In this document: positions 1-10,970 of the stretch, in pieces
Layout: each line of letters begins with the position of its first letter
How positions within the stretch are numbered: position 1 is the stretch's first letter
Source of the DNA: Arthrinium phaeospermum
Lineage: Eukaryota > Ascomycota > Sordariomycetes > Amphisphaeriales > Apiosporaceae
Assembly (NCBI GenBank): GCA_006503535.1
Contig: QYRS01000001.1
Coordinates: 3,038,001-3,102,000 of the forward strand
Length of the DNA: 64,000 nt
Direction: 5' to 3'
Notes under the pieces: model-generated
What the model was told of the DNA's origin: nothing
Database searches by the model: none
The model's input: the letters and a program-made list of their open reading frames with translations, nothing else
Position numbers and translations under genes: made by a program

Positions 1-1
1 C

Positions 2-835
2 GTCAAGGCCTTCTTCGACCGGAACTGCACCGGCAATGGCTGTACAGCCCATGCTCAAGACGGGAACAGCCTTGCCATTCTTGCGGGCATCGTGCCATTG
101 CCGTCTAACACCTCGTCTGCCGCCAGCGATATCCTGGACTACCTCGACAAGGCACTCCACCAGCGCTATGGAAATACATTTTACGATGCGGGCGGCGACG
201 GTATCTATTCTGGGTTTTCGCAACGCGTCTACCCATTCATCTCGTACTTCGAAATTGCGGCGCGGTTCCGCGCCGGCAAGACCGACTCGGCGCTCAACCA
301 GATGCGCCGCATGTACGGCTGGATGGCCTCGCAAGATCCGGGCGTCACGTTCTGGGAGGGCATCGGCCCGGGCGGAAAACCTTATGAGGACGGGTTCACG
401 AGTATGGCGCACGGATGGAGCACGGGTATCGTTCCGTTGTGCATAAACTACGTGCTGGGCGTCACGCCGGCGACGCCCGGGTTCCTTACCTGGGATGTGA
501 AGCCGGTAGTGGGCGACTTGACATGGGCCAAGGGCCAGGTGCCAACAGCGAGGGGCGGAATGCAAGTCAGCTGGTCGTTCGATGTCGAGGAGGACCGGAT
601 TCATGTGGACGTGGATGCGCCGGCGGGCACAACCGGGACGGTCAGCGTGCCGAGTGCGGGCAGCGATGATAGGGCCCGAGGACGGGGGATGGAGGTTGTG
701 TTGGATGGGCAAGTGGTCTACGGCGGCAAGGGCCAGGTCATGGCCCGCGGTGTAGCTCACCGAGATGAGGAGGGGCTTATCCGGGTCCAAGTCCAAGGTG
801 GTGCCAGACACGTTCTCGAGTTCCGGAAGGTGTAA
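2..835 (+). CDS. alpha-L-rhamnosidase-like glycosidase (GH78-type), C-terminal part, 5' truncated by window edge
   Basis: The frame is open from base 2 to the TAA at 833-835, giving about 277 residues with no internal start needed; the 5' part lies outside the window. The visible part looks like the end of the six-hairpin (alpha/alpha)6 catalytic barrel plus the C-terminal beta-sandwich of fungal GH78-type proteins: an early AQDGNSLAILAGIVP stretch, then GFSQRVYPFISYFEIAARF, WEGIGPGGKPYEDGFTSMAHG and GWSTGIVPLCINYVLGV, followed by a beta-rich tail (WDVKPVVGDLTWAKGQVPT). Family members release terminal L-rhamnose from plant glycosides or pectin and are usually secreted; the signal peptide would be upstream and cannot be seen. 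Family assignment is by remembered motif resemblance, and substrate specificity is not known. The next gene is on the same strand 564 bp downstream. Confidence 0.75.
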   Translation, partial: VKAFFDRNCTGNGCTAHAQDGNSLAILAGIVPLPSNTSSAASDILDYLDKALHQRYGNTFYDAGGDGIYSGFSQRVYPFISYFEIAARFRAGKTDSALNQMRRMYGWMASQDPGVTFWEGIGPGGKPYEDGFTSMAHGWSTGIVPLCINYVLGVTPATPGFLTWDVKPVVGDLTWAKGQVPTARGGMQVSWSFDVEEDRIHVDVDAPAGTTGTVSVPSAGSDDRARGRGMEVVLDGQVVYGGKGQVMARGVAHRDEEGLIRVQVQGGARHVLEFRKV

Positions 836-1399
836 GTAGCTTCATGGTGCATACTTTAGTGCGTTGAATCATTATATAATGGTGCACAGTTTTGAGCATT
901 GGATGGCCATCTATTTACATTGTCGCCGGTCAACCCATCCGGGCGTCGACGATCCATCTGACATGAGCGGATCCCGCTCCGCTATGAGGCTTTTGCTGTC
1001 AATTGCCCCTAAATGGCCCAAAGTTGCAAGGGACAGTAAGCAGCTAATCTATTCTTTTGCTTAGCGGCATCAGAGGACTATTTTGAATTTTATGGAGTCT
1101 CTTGACCGATCCTTTGACGGGGCACGGCTGAGCCTGTCATTTCCCATTCGCTCACCGCGGGCTGGCGCCTAATGCGTTTTCTCAATGGGGCAATGCAAAT
1201 ACTATGGACGTGCTCGCTTGCCCCCGCGAGGACGGTTGTCGTGACATTGAAATTTGTGTTCATCGGCTCCTTTTCTTTCTCTTTCCCTGATCGAATTCTG
1301 TAATTTTTTCCTATTTTCTCTTATACGGTATATGTAGATTTTTGGGGGGGCGCTGAAACACTGGCATACTGGAGCTCTTCAGCGGCATTCGGCAATGCA
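836..1399. other. intergenic region
   Basis: Holds the 3' UTR of the glycosidase and the promoter of the membrane-protein gene. It is AT-richer toward 1260-1340, with pyrimidine-rich tracts (TTTTCTTTCTCTTTCCC near 1269) typical of fungal promoters just upstream of a transcription start. No coding potential seen. Confidence 0.6.
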
Positions 1400-3380
1400 A
1401 TGATTGACTCGGGATCTCAACACGGATACAACGGCGATGGTGTAAGTTCTGCGATTTGATATTGCAATGATAACATTTTCGTGATTCACGTCCTCGCTTG
1501 AGATACAGACTAACATTTTGATGTTTCGCTCAGCTCGCTGTCGCCTTCGTCGCCGCAGGCTACCTCACATTGGGCCTTTTAACTACGCATTACCTTGTCG
1601 CGTATAAGCCGAGGAAAGATGCAGTGGATTCCGTGGTGCTGAAATGGCCACGCCGGTGCTTCCGTAAGCTCGCGGCATTGGTACTTGGTTCGCCTGCTCG
1701 AAAGGGGTTGACCGGCTCGAAAATCACATCGTTGATGGAGGGGTGGCTTGGTATGGTGAGTAGTCCTGTCCTGGATTCAAACGAGCAACCCCCCGATCGG
1801 TCTCGCATCCTGACTTCGTTCGCCCGCACAGTGCCTCGTGAACCTCGCCGATATCCAGGTCCTGCTCGGCTTCAAGCTGCTGCAGGAGCTGTACCAGGCG
1901 GTGGAGGCGGAGATAGCGGCGGCGCAGTGGCAGTTCGTCATGCAATTGGCCTGGTTCCCCGTCGTGGCCTGCATGTGCAGTATCTCGGTCCTATCGCCCC
2001 CTTATTCTTCTTCCGGTGGCGGCAGCAACTCCCATGAATGGCCCCGGCTCGGCCGCGCCGTCGTCCTCGCCGCCCTGCTCGGCGCCCTGCTCGTCGGGAA
2101 CGCGCCCACGCTCTTCTTCAACTGGGAGTACGGTCGGCAAGAGGCTAGCGCCGCGGCGCCCGGGACCGATGCCCGGCGGTTTCTGCATGACTTCTCGAGC
2201 GAGCTGAGGCGTTTCGGCGAGGACCAGGAGGGGAAGCAGGGCTTGAGCGGTACTCATGGGTTCCAGCTGGCGGTCTTTTCGGTCGTGGCCCTCATGTCGG
2301 TGGCGGTCCTGATCTTGGAGAAGGTTATTGCTGCCCCCCGTGGGGAGGAGAAGAAGAATAAGGATTGTCACTCACAGGAGAAACCTTCGAGTGATACCAA
2401 GCCATGTTTCGAGGGCCACAAGGTTGAGGTGCATCTTGGGGACCTGGACGATATAGAATCTTCGTTGGGTCCCGTCAGTGCGCGTCCCAAACCGAAGACC
2501 TTCGGTAGTATCTTTTCGGATGCAGCGTCTTTCTTCGTCACGTTCAACCTGGACTTGCTCACGTCCAGGTTTGCAGAGGTAAGTAAACCCTCCGCATCCC
2601 ATTTTTGTTCCGCTGTCACAACAAGCAGCTGACTGATTGATTGGTCGACACTATATACAGATCTTTTTCCTGTTTGTCCTCCAGTTCTGGGGCGTGGCTA
2701 GGCTGTATGGATCGATCCCCAAGTCCGGGGGTCAGATTTCGAATGGCCAGGCCCTGTGGTCTTTCTCGCAGGAGCTGCCCTTGGCGCTCTTGGTCGTACC
2801 CTTCATCGTGGCAATCAACACGTATCTGCTGCGCGACGCTTCCCCCTCTACTTACAAAGTCACTCTTCTACCCGTCTTTGCATCTTCGCCATCAAAAGCA
2901 TCGTCTGGCAAGCAAGACAATGGGAACGAGCCAGCACTAGCAGTGGGCAGCAACAGCGCGCCGAGGAGCTATCCGACACCCTTGGTGGCCGTGTCCCTGC
3001 TTTGCGGAAGCGGCCTCGTCCTGATCGTCACCTTCGCCTTCTTCGCAGCCACCTTCAACATGATGATGGGGTTCGAGCCGCAGTTCCTCGTGTCCGAGGC
3101 CCTCTTCACGCAGATCGGCGTTTTCTGGGTCCTCTTCCCGGGCTACCCCCTCGCCTGCTTCGCGACCGGGCTCGCGGCCTACGCCATGGAGCGCTGCTGG
3201 ATCCACAAGCGCAGGGGCAGCGCGCTGCTCGACGCGATGGCCACGTCTGAGCAGGCCAGAGGAGTCGGGTTCTCGAAGTGGCGGGTCGGGGACTACCTTG
3301 TGCTCTTCGTGGTGGGCGTAGCTGCCCATGCGTTCTCGTCTGTTTTTATTTTTGTTATGTGCTTGGGTACGAGGCATTGA
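1400..3380 (+). CDS. fungal multipass membrane protein of unknown function
   Basis: Four-exon model: 1400-1441, 1534-1755, 1832-2578, 2661-3380, all introns phase 0 with GTAAGT/GTGAGT donors and CAG acceptors, giving 576 aa. Exon 1 (14 codons, MIDSGSQHGYNGDG) is chosen because it joins in frame and gives the short N-terminal lead usual before the first helix of this fungal family. Hydrophobic segments start at residues ~15-34 (LAVAFVAAGYLTLGLLTTHY), then follow around CLVNLADIQVLLGF and FVMQLAWFPVVACMC, the VVLAALLGALLVGN stretch, FQLAVFSVVALMSVAVLI, and at least four more in exon 4. The loop after the fifth helix is long, charged and acidic. Many filamentous ascomycetes encode such proteins, often near cell-surface or incompatibility genes, with no known function. 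I see no catalytic motif. The exact start is the least certain point. Confidence 0.7.
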
Positions 3381-3609
3381 GAGGATAGACGCGGGTAAGA
3401 TTCCAAGGTCGAAGTTCTTGATGGTGTGCTGAAGTGTATAGTCACAGAAAAACATAATTGGATAACGGGACGCAAATAGTGCTGGATTGTTCAATTCTCA
3501 TAAGCGTTCGTTGTTCATTAAAAATTTCATTATTGTTACTATTGTAAGTTTCTAAATTGGTATCAGTCTAAAAGTTTGTATACGTATATATGGTGTATAC
3601 TCTTTTAAA

Positions 3610-5497
3610 TCACTTCTCCCGTTCATTCGGCGGCGTGCTCGGCGGCACATTGACCAGCGTATCCTCGCCCTCGGAGCTCGAGCCCCCCACGACACCGCCA
3701 CGCGTGGGGTCTCTGCTCTCCGTCCCCTGGTTGACGCCGCCGCCGACCTTGGCCTCCTCGTCCTGGGGCGGGGGCACGGCGGTCGGGGCGAACTTGGACC
3801 GCGCGCGGATCCGCTCGCCGTACTTGTAGAAGACGAAGGGCATGATGGCGAGCCCGGCGGCGACGGCGCCCAGGACGGACCCGCCCACGCCCACGCCCAG
3901 GGCGTCGAACATGTAGCCGGTCCAGAGGGGCGCCGAGGCCGCGCTGGCCGACCGGCACACCGTGTTGATGGCGACGGCGCTCGCGGCGTACCACTTGTAC
4001 GTGTCGACCAGGTAGTTGGTGAAGGAGTTGAAGATGATAACGATGACGAAGGAGACGCAGGTTCCGGCAAGCGGAGTGACGATCCAGTGGACATAGCTGT
4101 GGAAGGAGTCTTGTTAGTCGCGAACTCTTTTTTGATCATGCGTTTGGATAAGGGGGGAGGCAATCAAAAGAGAAAACACTTACTCGAAGTTACCGGACCA
4201 GGCAAACCAGAACAAGAAGCCCGGGAACAATACGGCCGGCACCATAGCGATCGGCAATCGGTCCTCGGGCGTTCTCGGTCGGCCCAGATCTTTGCCGGCG
4301 GTCTTGTGCTCATAGAAGAAGATGAAAATTCCGCCGATCATGCCGCCAATACCCGTGGCCAGAACGGGAAGCTGGCCAACGCCGACGTTCCAGTGGCGGT
4401 GCTGCTGGTAGATGATGGGATAAATGCTGAAGAGCATGTAGATCAGGGTGTAGACGAAGGTGATGTAGACGGCGACGCAGAAGGAGATCGGGTCGAATAG
4501 GATACGCCAGGGACGCAGCAGCGCCGTGCTGAGGATAGAGACCAGGGAGGAGGAGCCGCCGTCAGCCTCGGCCGGGGCCAGGACGTCCTCGAAGCCGGGG
4601 ATCTTGGCGGCGCGGATGCGCGCCGCCTTGCGCCGCAGCAGCACGGGCTCGTAGGTCTCGGGGATGGTGAAGACGGGTATCAGCGAGACGGCGCCGAATA
4701 TGGTGAGGACGTAGAAGCACCAGCGCCAGCCAATCGTCAGCTGCAGGAAGCCCGATACGACGGGAGCGAGCGCGGGGCCGATCTGCAGCATGATGGTGAA
4801 GAAGGCCATGCCCTTACCACGGTCCTTGTTATCCCATATATCTGCCATGATGGCCGGCGCATTGGACAAGGTGGAGCTGGCGAAGGTCCCCGTCAGGAAG
4901 CGGCCTACGAGCAGACCGGCGAAGTTCGGTGTAAAGGAGCACAGGAAGTTGAAGGCGACGTAGAGGATCATACAGGAGTACAGCATCCAGCGGCGACCAT
5001 AAAACTAGCAAGTCGGGTTAGCCATGGCACTATCGCGATGTGTCCTCGCCCTTCCCCTGGTATATGGACCAACTTACTTCACTCAAAGGTGCGAAGATCA
5101 TGGGGCCTGCACAATAACCCAGGAGAAAGAGTGTGATGGTAAGTCCGGCGATCTGTTTGGTTACGCCGAATTCTGCGGATATACCCTGTTTTGCGTCGGT
5201 TGGTCAGTATGATGTCTCCCGCAACCATGCTCGATTCGTCCGCCAGGAGAGTATACACACCTTCAGTATACCAGAGGGCGCCGAAGACGCGAACGTCGCG
5301 TTGATGACGCCGACGACGCTGGCGAAGCTGACCCACCAGCGCCTAGTTGTGGACCAGTTCTTGGGGTTCTCTACATCGCCCGGGGAGAAGGCGAGGTGAC
5401 CCTGGTCGTCGAGGGTGGGTTGGGACTCCTCATAATGCAGTTCGTGGGTGTGATAAGGTTTGAGGACCCGGGACAGGGTTGGTGTAAGTTTGCTCAT
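3610..5497 (-). CDS. MFS multidrug/polyamine-type transporter (DHA1-like)
   Basis: Four exons on the minus strand: 5497-5261, 5185-5078, 5004-4184, 4096-3610, giving 550 aa. The N-terminal ~70 residues are cytosolic and include DVENPKNWSTTRRWW, the D-P-x-N-W motif that precedes helix 1 in fungal DHA1 transporters. MFS motif A is rebuilt across the second intron (APLSE followed by FYGRRWMLYSC), which supports the splicing. The rest follows the 12-helix pattern, with GRFLTGTFASSTLSNAPAI (helix 4), PALAPVVSGFL (motif C region), a central charged loop near residues 280-310, and a C-terminal acidic tail (SSSEGEDTLVNVPPSTPP). DHA1 proteins are plasma-membrane proton antiporters exporting drugs, polyamines or secondary metabolites. 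No biosynthetic cluster surrounds it, so the substrate is unknown. Confidence 0.88.
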
Positions 5498-6802
5498 CGT
5501 CGCATCGAACGATCCGAACCGAATGGTCGGAACCTAGTCGATCAATAGCGCGCTTGGTTCCCGTGGCCGATCTCCTTTTCTCCGGGAACTTCCACAGCGG
5601 TTATAGAATATTCCTACAACAAAAAAGACCACGAAACTATGTCACGCAGCCAAGAAGACACCTGCGTGTCTAGTTCAGAGGATAAGAGTTGCTGTGCTGT
5701 ATCCTTGGTATGCGAAAACTTTGGAACCTGACCTCTAGAGCGCCAAGAAGCAGAGACCTGAGACTGAGACTGAGACTGAGATCTATAAGAGGGAAACGCT
5801 GTGAAAGTGAGATATCCAAAGCCAATAAAGACTTGGTTGCTTCGATTTTTCGGCCTTCTAACCAGGTATAACGAAAGAAGATCTATTCCGTCTATTGCGA
5901 ATCCCTCCTTGTTTCTGCGGTTGATGGCAGAAGATCCTGTGCGGAATGAGGAAAGGCAAGGCGTCGCGCCGGTAGGAGCAGCGCGCTCGCTCGATATATG
6001 CGGCCCACGACCACACCGACCCAAGATAGTTCCCCCATGGGTTCCGAGGCCTTTGCCGACGGCCACTTTCGCCTGGGTCCTCACCGGACCCAAGTGTCCA
6101 CACGGGCTCCACCTCGCGCCCCGGCAGGGGACGGATTTAAAGCTGAGCAGAGCCTCATGGCCTTGGTTGCGCTGGGCGATGCAAAGGCCGAGGCAGCGAG
6201 GCGCGCCCAAGTGGCTCCATATCGGCCCATCTGGTCGGGAATACGATGCTCCCTCTAGGCTTTCGGAAAACGGAAGCGGGAGATCTCTCGTGCGTCTTGG
6301 CGGTGGATGTTCGAGTGGGCATTCTAGACTCTTCCTTGGCCGGAGCTGGGTCCCAGGAAATGGGCTTTGCTGGCTTCTCATTGTCCCACCCCTGCTGGGG
6401 CCTTGCTTAGTCTGAGCCGGGCCGAATATGACGGGACGGGGCTAGGCAAGGCTTGTCTCCTGTTAATAACAGCACATTGCACGGTCACCTGGAATGGAAA
6501 AAAAAGAGACTTCAGTGGAAGACTTCAAATAAATCCGATCTCGATGCACCGATATAATGTTAGCAACTGGCCACGGACATTGACAACACTCCAGGCCAAG
6601 CGTCATCGTCGCAAAACAGCCAATTTATACTGAATGGCTATTAAAAGTAGCGATGTCCACCATATACAGGTATTACAGCCGCAGCCCTTATTCGAGTGTT
6701 TTGCGAGCGTTGGCAACGTGTAATCGGATTATAGCTTTTGGTGGGCCAGCCCGGAGTGTTGCCTAGGAAGGAATCCGATGAGTGCTTATGGGTATTGTTT
6801 TC
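5498..6802. other. intergenic region, 1.3 kb
   Basis: Promoter side of the MFS gene and 3' side of the HET gene. Long open frames exist on both strands here (for example 6381-5614 minus and 5801-6415 plus), but they overlap each other, lack recognisable domains and are compositionally odd. I treat them as chance openings in a GC-rich stretch. Confidence 0.55.
5758..5781. repeat. hexanucleotide microsatellite (CTGAGA)4
   Basis: Four perfect copies of CTGAGA in the promoter side of the MFS gene, about 260 bp upstream of its start codon. Confidence 0.9.
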
Positions 6803-8413
6803 TCAACGTCCCCACCGCTCAATGTCAATGACGAAGATTTCCTCGCCCAGCATCAGTTCATGCTGCATCTTGACCTTGATCAGAGATTCGCCTTGAGCCG
6901 TGCGGGCCACCTTGGATATATTAGCGTCACGGAGTTCACTGCATGATGCCGCCATCGCTCCCCAGACTACATCGTCTACCGGCCGGGCCGCGGGTGTCGG
7001 GTAAGTGATGAGATCTGCTTGGACAGCCCCACCGACGACCTGAATGAAGGCAACAACAACCTGCCGTACGCCCGGATGATGCCTATCACTCAAGACTAGC
7101 ACCCGACGCCGAAGCTGGTCAGACGCTCGGGTTGATGCCTCAAAGATGCTCAACTCCCAGTTGTACACCTCCCGGGGGCCTACTTCGACGATCTGAAGCA
7201 TCTCGGCCACAGACCGGATCCACATGCGCGGCAAGCCCGACTTCGTCTTCAAGCCACGTCCCCGGCCTTCCAATATGGCGGAGCTCTCGAGGATGCAGAT
7301 CTTGCGCCGCTCTAGCTTTGCTAGACCGACCGAAGAGTTCAGAGGTACCAACTGAGTTGCTCGGTTTTGGCGTTGGCAGAGCATTAGCCGTCCTGCCTTT
7401 CCAGGGTATAGGGGCTCGACCTTGATTCCAAGAGGACCTCGGAAGTCACCAACATAGCGGCTGGACAGCACAACGACCATGGTGCCTCCTTCATCCTCGA
7501 TTATAGGGGCTTCGATTTGCAACCCTCGTGGCGTCATGGAGAAATGGTCAAGCTCCAAGGCCCATTTCGAAACGAAATGCACGACCGCCCCAGTTCGCAT
7601 GAAGCATCTGGGCGATGGGGCCAGCGCACTCGACAGGCACTCTCCAGAATCCTCCTCCAATGGAAGCCAGGCCAAGATAGAATCATCCGTACTAGTACGG
7701 ATGATCTCTTCCTGTAGCCGTCGGAAGGCGCGCTCGGCGCCTTCCCCGTACAACGGAGCCATGTTGATTTCAAAGATACCGAAGAGAGAGTAGGCAATAT
7801 CTTCACCTCGCGTGGCTTCCCTGCTTGCAGCCCAGGACATCCTCTGCGCTGTGCTGGCAACCTTGTAACCGTCAGGTTCCAACAGAACGCCCGTCGATAT
7901 GCCCGTGATGCAGGCGATCGTCTGGCACAGTTCTGCTTTGGTTCCTATGCTGTTCCACTCGCTGGAGTAAAAGGTGACATGGGTTGGAGCGATGAGCTCC
8001 TGCAGCGTCCAGCTCCGACGAAACCATTTGCTCTGGCCCAGCACAAAGGAACCCTTTAGATCGTAGCCGTGGGACAGCGAGTAGTCGCTGAGGTACACGT
8101 AGCAGGCCTTGGCGTGTCGGTACCACATGAACATGGAGTTGATGGACTCGGAGAGCTCTGCGCTGGACGTCTTGTCGATGCAGCACGTGTCGACCCATAT
8201 GTACCGGAACCCCCGCTCACAGGCAAGGTCAATGGCGCCTTTCAACTTGGTGTATCCAGCCTTGTCGCGGCACCCGTTGAGCCCTGCCTCCTGGATGTCT
8301 TGGAAGGTAATCTCGGCCTTGTCCCATGTGTGCGATAAAATAGCGTACGGCTCGAAATCAGTCGATGCTGTTTTCTGCACGAGTCGCTTGGTTTCTGTGT
8401 CGATACATCTCAT
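6803..8413 (-). CDS. HET-domain protein (heterokaryon incompatibility type)
   Basis: Intronless, 536 aa from the ATG at 8413. The frame is open 51 nt further upstream but offers only TTG there, and MRCIDTETKRLV matches the usual MRL(I/L)-type start of HET proteins. The HET domain spans roughly residues 20-165: YAILSHTWDKAEITFQDI, a conserved GFRYIWVDTCCIDKTSSAEL block with the paired cysteines, ESINSMFMWYRHAKACYVYL, and SKWFRRSWTLQELIAP. The region after it (AQRMSWAASREATRGEDIAYSLFGIF, then MAPLYGEGAERAFRRLQEEI) is the standard extension of this class. The C-terminal ~250 residues are unlike any domain I recognise; there are no NACHT/WD40 or ankyrin repeats. HET proteins trigger cell death after fusion of incompatible strains; partner and specificity cannot be told from sequence. 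Confidence 0.93.
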   Translation of the reverse strand: MRCIDTETKRLVQKTASTDFEPYAILSHTWDKAEITFQDIQEAGLNGCRDKAGYTKLKGAIDLACERGFRYIWVDTCCIDKTSSAELSESINSMFMWYRHAKACYVYLSDYSLSHGYDLKGSFVLGQSKWFRRSWTLQELIAPTHVTFYSSEWNSIGTKAELCQTIACITGISTGVLLEPDGYKVASTAQRMSWAASREATRGEDIAYSLFGIFEINMAPLYGEGAERAFRRLQEEIIRTSTDDSILAWLPLEEDSGECLSSALAPSPRCFMRTGAVVHFVSKWALELDHFSMTPRGLQIEAPIIEDEGGTMVVVLSSRYVGDFRGPLGIKVEPLYPGKAGRLMLCQRQNRATQLVPLNSSVGLAKLERRKICILESSAILEGRGRGLKTKSGLPRMWIRSVAEMLQIVEVGPREVYNWELSIFEASTRASDQLRRRVLVLSDRHHPGVRQVVVAFIQVVGGAVQADLITYPTPAARPVDDVVWGAMAASCSELRDANISKVARTAQGESLIKVKMQHELMLGEEIFVIDIERWGR

Positions 8414-9398
8414 CGCGATCAACCTTTTAGCGCCTCGGACCTTATGAATGGTTACTTCAATCAACAGAGATTGTGGAAGTTGGATGAGTGTATCGTAGCT
8501 TTGGCCTCAGCTCGGCTAAATGCCAGCCATGGAGCGGCTGAACGAAGACCACGTGCTGCACGCAATTGATCCCGCCGATCAAATCAGAGGGCTGATCCAA
8601 AGAGAGCTAATCCAGCGAAAAGCTGAGAAACATGTTTTCCGCTCGATCATGCCGCTTGTCTCCTTTATGCGCAACGAGATGGGTCATATTCAACACGCTC
8701 ATAGATCTATTGATTGACATGATCTCGAGCATTCGATTGCAGAAGTTATGAACGTACTGAATACTTTTGTTCAATTTCTGGTTGAGCTGAAATCGGCTGG
8801 TGCTTTAGGCCACTATCGCACCTTCCCAAATCTCACCTTGAGACCGGTGGAACTATGCAAATTGCGAATTCACAACTATAATGGTGAGTTTGCGATTGCA
8901 CCGGTTACATATTCGATTGCATCCTTTCCGGAATTGTATCGCATGTTCTTTTATAGGGTGGTGACGCCACCGGCTGGTAGGTAAATTATTGTCGATATCT
9001 TAGGTTAAAGTAAAGAGGCGCAAGTAGGATCGTCTTCGAATGCTGCCACACATACCCAAATGAGAGACCTTAGGAATTGTTTATTTGAGAGAATCAAATC
9101 GAAGTGAAGATGTAAATCAGATAAGAAAACGAAGCCATAATGACATTCAGACAAAACTACGGTCTAGTAACCCATAATAGGGATCTGTCTCGTGCCAGTT
9201 ATATTGAGTGACTATATGTTAAGCCGACACGCTATCAAGGACATAGATTGAGGCAGGTAGCTCATCGATAAACTAAGGCTTCGAAACATCCAGAGATATT
9301 ATGGAAGTCGACCATATCAAGTCGGTGTGTAACGCCATGGTGAGTTCACTGCTAATCCAATATGGTCATCGACTTTGAAATCCACACCATCCGCCCTC
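8414..9398. other. intergenic region, ~1 kb
   Basis: Promoter of the HET gene and 3' flank of the SRPBCC-like gene. It becomes AT-richer from about 8700. Two short plus-strand openings (8520-8717, 8748-8984) have no recognisable domain, and I do not call them genes. Confidence 0.55.
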
Positions 9399-10088
9399 CT
9401 AGATCGTTTTCTCCACATACGCCTTTAAATCGAGTCCTTGTTGTGTGAACAGTTTCTGGAGAGTCTCCTTGAGCGGGAGCAAAAGCAGCGTACCGGGCCC
9501 CGTGAAGTACGTCTCGTACGAGATGCACAGCGTCGTGCCGTCGCCCCTGTCCACGAGAATGCTTGGGTGCTCCGACCTCGACGACGTGCCATGAAGTCCG
9601 TCGTCGTAACGCCATGCTGCGAGCAGGTACGGGTTTTCACTATTGCCATCATCGAACGAGCCTTTCATCGCGGTGACGATCTCGATACTCGTCGTGTTGA
9701 GCAGCGGTATGATCCCCGTGGTCGTAAACCGTGTCGCTAGCCCGACATAAACATCCTCGGGTGTCCGGACCACCTCGGGCGGCAGCGCAACGTCCCGCAC
9801 GAAGCTATTCCACGTCGAATACGCTTGGAAGTTGAAGACGGCGTGGTAGACGTCGCGTGGGCTTGCGTTGATGACCAGCTCTGTGCACACGAGGAATATG
9901 CCCTTCTCGGTGCTGTACGTGGGCGTTGGCAGCGTGTCTAGGGAGTCCGCTGCCGGGCACCGGATAGAGCCCCAGTCAATGGCGGTGGCATCGTCCCTTC
10001 TTGCAGGAGCAGTAGTCGGGTGAGCTTGGGCAACATGCTTATCCCAAATGAGTACCAAGGCGGCCCACATCAACACGGTAAGCAACAT
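9399..10088 (-). CDS. SRPBCC/START-like lipid- or polyketide-binding protein with N-terminal signal peptide or anchor
   Basis: Single exon, 229 aa, ATG at 10088. Residues 1-22 (MLLTVLMWAALVLIWDKHVA) form a hydrophobic signal peptide or signal anchor, then a low-complexity linker. From about residue 65 the chain has the SRPBCC layout: a first strand (LVCTELVINASPRDVYHAVF) leading into a helix, FQAYSTWNSFVRDVALPPEV as the W-N-x-F block common in fungal members, a central sheet (SIEIVTAMKGSF, YLLAAWRYD), then YETYFTGPGTLLLLPLKETL and a long C-terminal helix ending AYVEKTI. The family binds hydrophobic ligands in a helix-grip cavity. A secreted or membrane-tethered SRPBCC protein is less usual than the cytosolic type. 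The ligand is unknown, and family assignment rests on motif resemblance only. Confidence 0.65.
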   Translation of the reverse strand: MLLTVLMWAALVLIWDKHVAQAHPTTAPARRDDATAIDWGSIRCPAADSLDTLPTPTYSTEKGIFLVCTELVINASPRDVYHAVFNFQAYSTWNSFVRDVALPPEVVRTPEDVYVGLATRFTTTGIIPLLNTTSIEIVTAMKGSFDDGNSENPYLLAAWRYDDGLHGTSSRSEHPSILVDRGDGTTLCISYETYFTGPGTLLLLPLKETLQKLFTQQGLDLKAYVEKTI

Positions 10089-10970
10089 GGTTTCTTGGAT
10101 TCGGTTCGGAGATACGAGGCCGGATTTGATTTATCTTGTCCTTCTCATATCCTGCGAGGCAAACTAGGGACAAAGAGATGATAAAATACGAAACAGGAAT
10201 TACACGTTTGGAACACGAACTAGGGCTCTCGATTTAGCTGATCTACCATGCCCAACCAATGACATGTTTCTCGGTTAGCAAAAAGGAAAGGATCGCGCCG
10301 TAAGCGACGCAATTATGCAGTATACAAAGCACGCCTCCAGCTGCGGCTGAAGTTGTATGCCATTGGTTGCGCGCACACATTGCTGACCCCCGCCGGCTAA
10401 ATCGTGTAGGTTATGTGTCCGAGATCCCAAGCTTTCAAACATCGTATTTGACGACGGTATAACTCGTCACAATTGATAGTGATTCTCTTGGTTTCATGTC
10501 ACATACAATGGTCATACATTTCTAGACCGTGGAGTTTCGGAACATCGCTTTAAGCCAATAACGGATCGAATGATACCCAGAGGAAGACCATTTCTTAAAG
10601 AGCCCCTTAGAACGCACTGGTATGATTATAGATATTTCACCTTGGCATATAGCTAGGAAACTTATGAGTTTTTAATGGTCATTGGAAAGTAAATGGGTAG
10701 CTAGACCATAATGAGACAATGCTGCAACACAATCAATCTCTCAATGGGGGTATAATCCTATCCTACATCCCGCTATCGCCTTCGATTCGCTACTTGAGAA
10801 TGCATGTCCCGTCCCCCTAAGTCCAGCAATCTAAGCTGTGGTAACGTGACCCTGTCCATAATGGTGGCGTTTCTGTCCCACCGTATTCCGTACCGTCCGT
10901 ACATCAGTGAAGAGGAAATATATCTATAAACCTACGTCGTGGTCATGCTACGACATATAAAGTCACCAGC
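10089..10970. other. intergenic region, ~0.9 kb
   Basis: Lies upstream of the SRPBCC-like gene and downstream of the ZIP gene. AT-rich in the middle (10440-10760). No gene or repeat that I can support. Confidence 0.55.

Noticed and set aside
5614..6381. 255-codon minus-strand opening and an overlapping 204-codon plus-strand opening (5801-6415)
   Set aside because: Low-complexity composition, no domain, mutual overlap, and a tail encoded by the CTGAGA microsatellite; best explained as chance in GC-rich promoter sequence.
8414..8464. HET protein extended 17 residues upstream
   Set aside because: The extension would start at TTG; the only ATG in this part is at 8413, which also matches the usual HET protein N-terminus.
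8520..8984. Two small plus-strand openings between the HET and SRPBCC-like genes
   Set aside because: Too short, no homology recognised, and they lie in the HET promoter region.
3610..10088. Secondary-metabolite cluster around the MFS transporter and SRPBCC-like protein
   Set aside because: No polyketide synthase, NRPS, terpene synthase, P450 or cluster regulator is present nearby.
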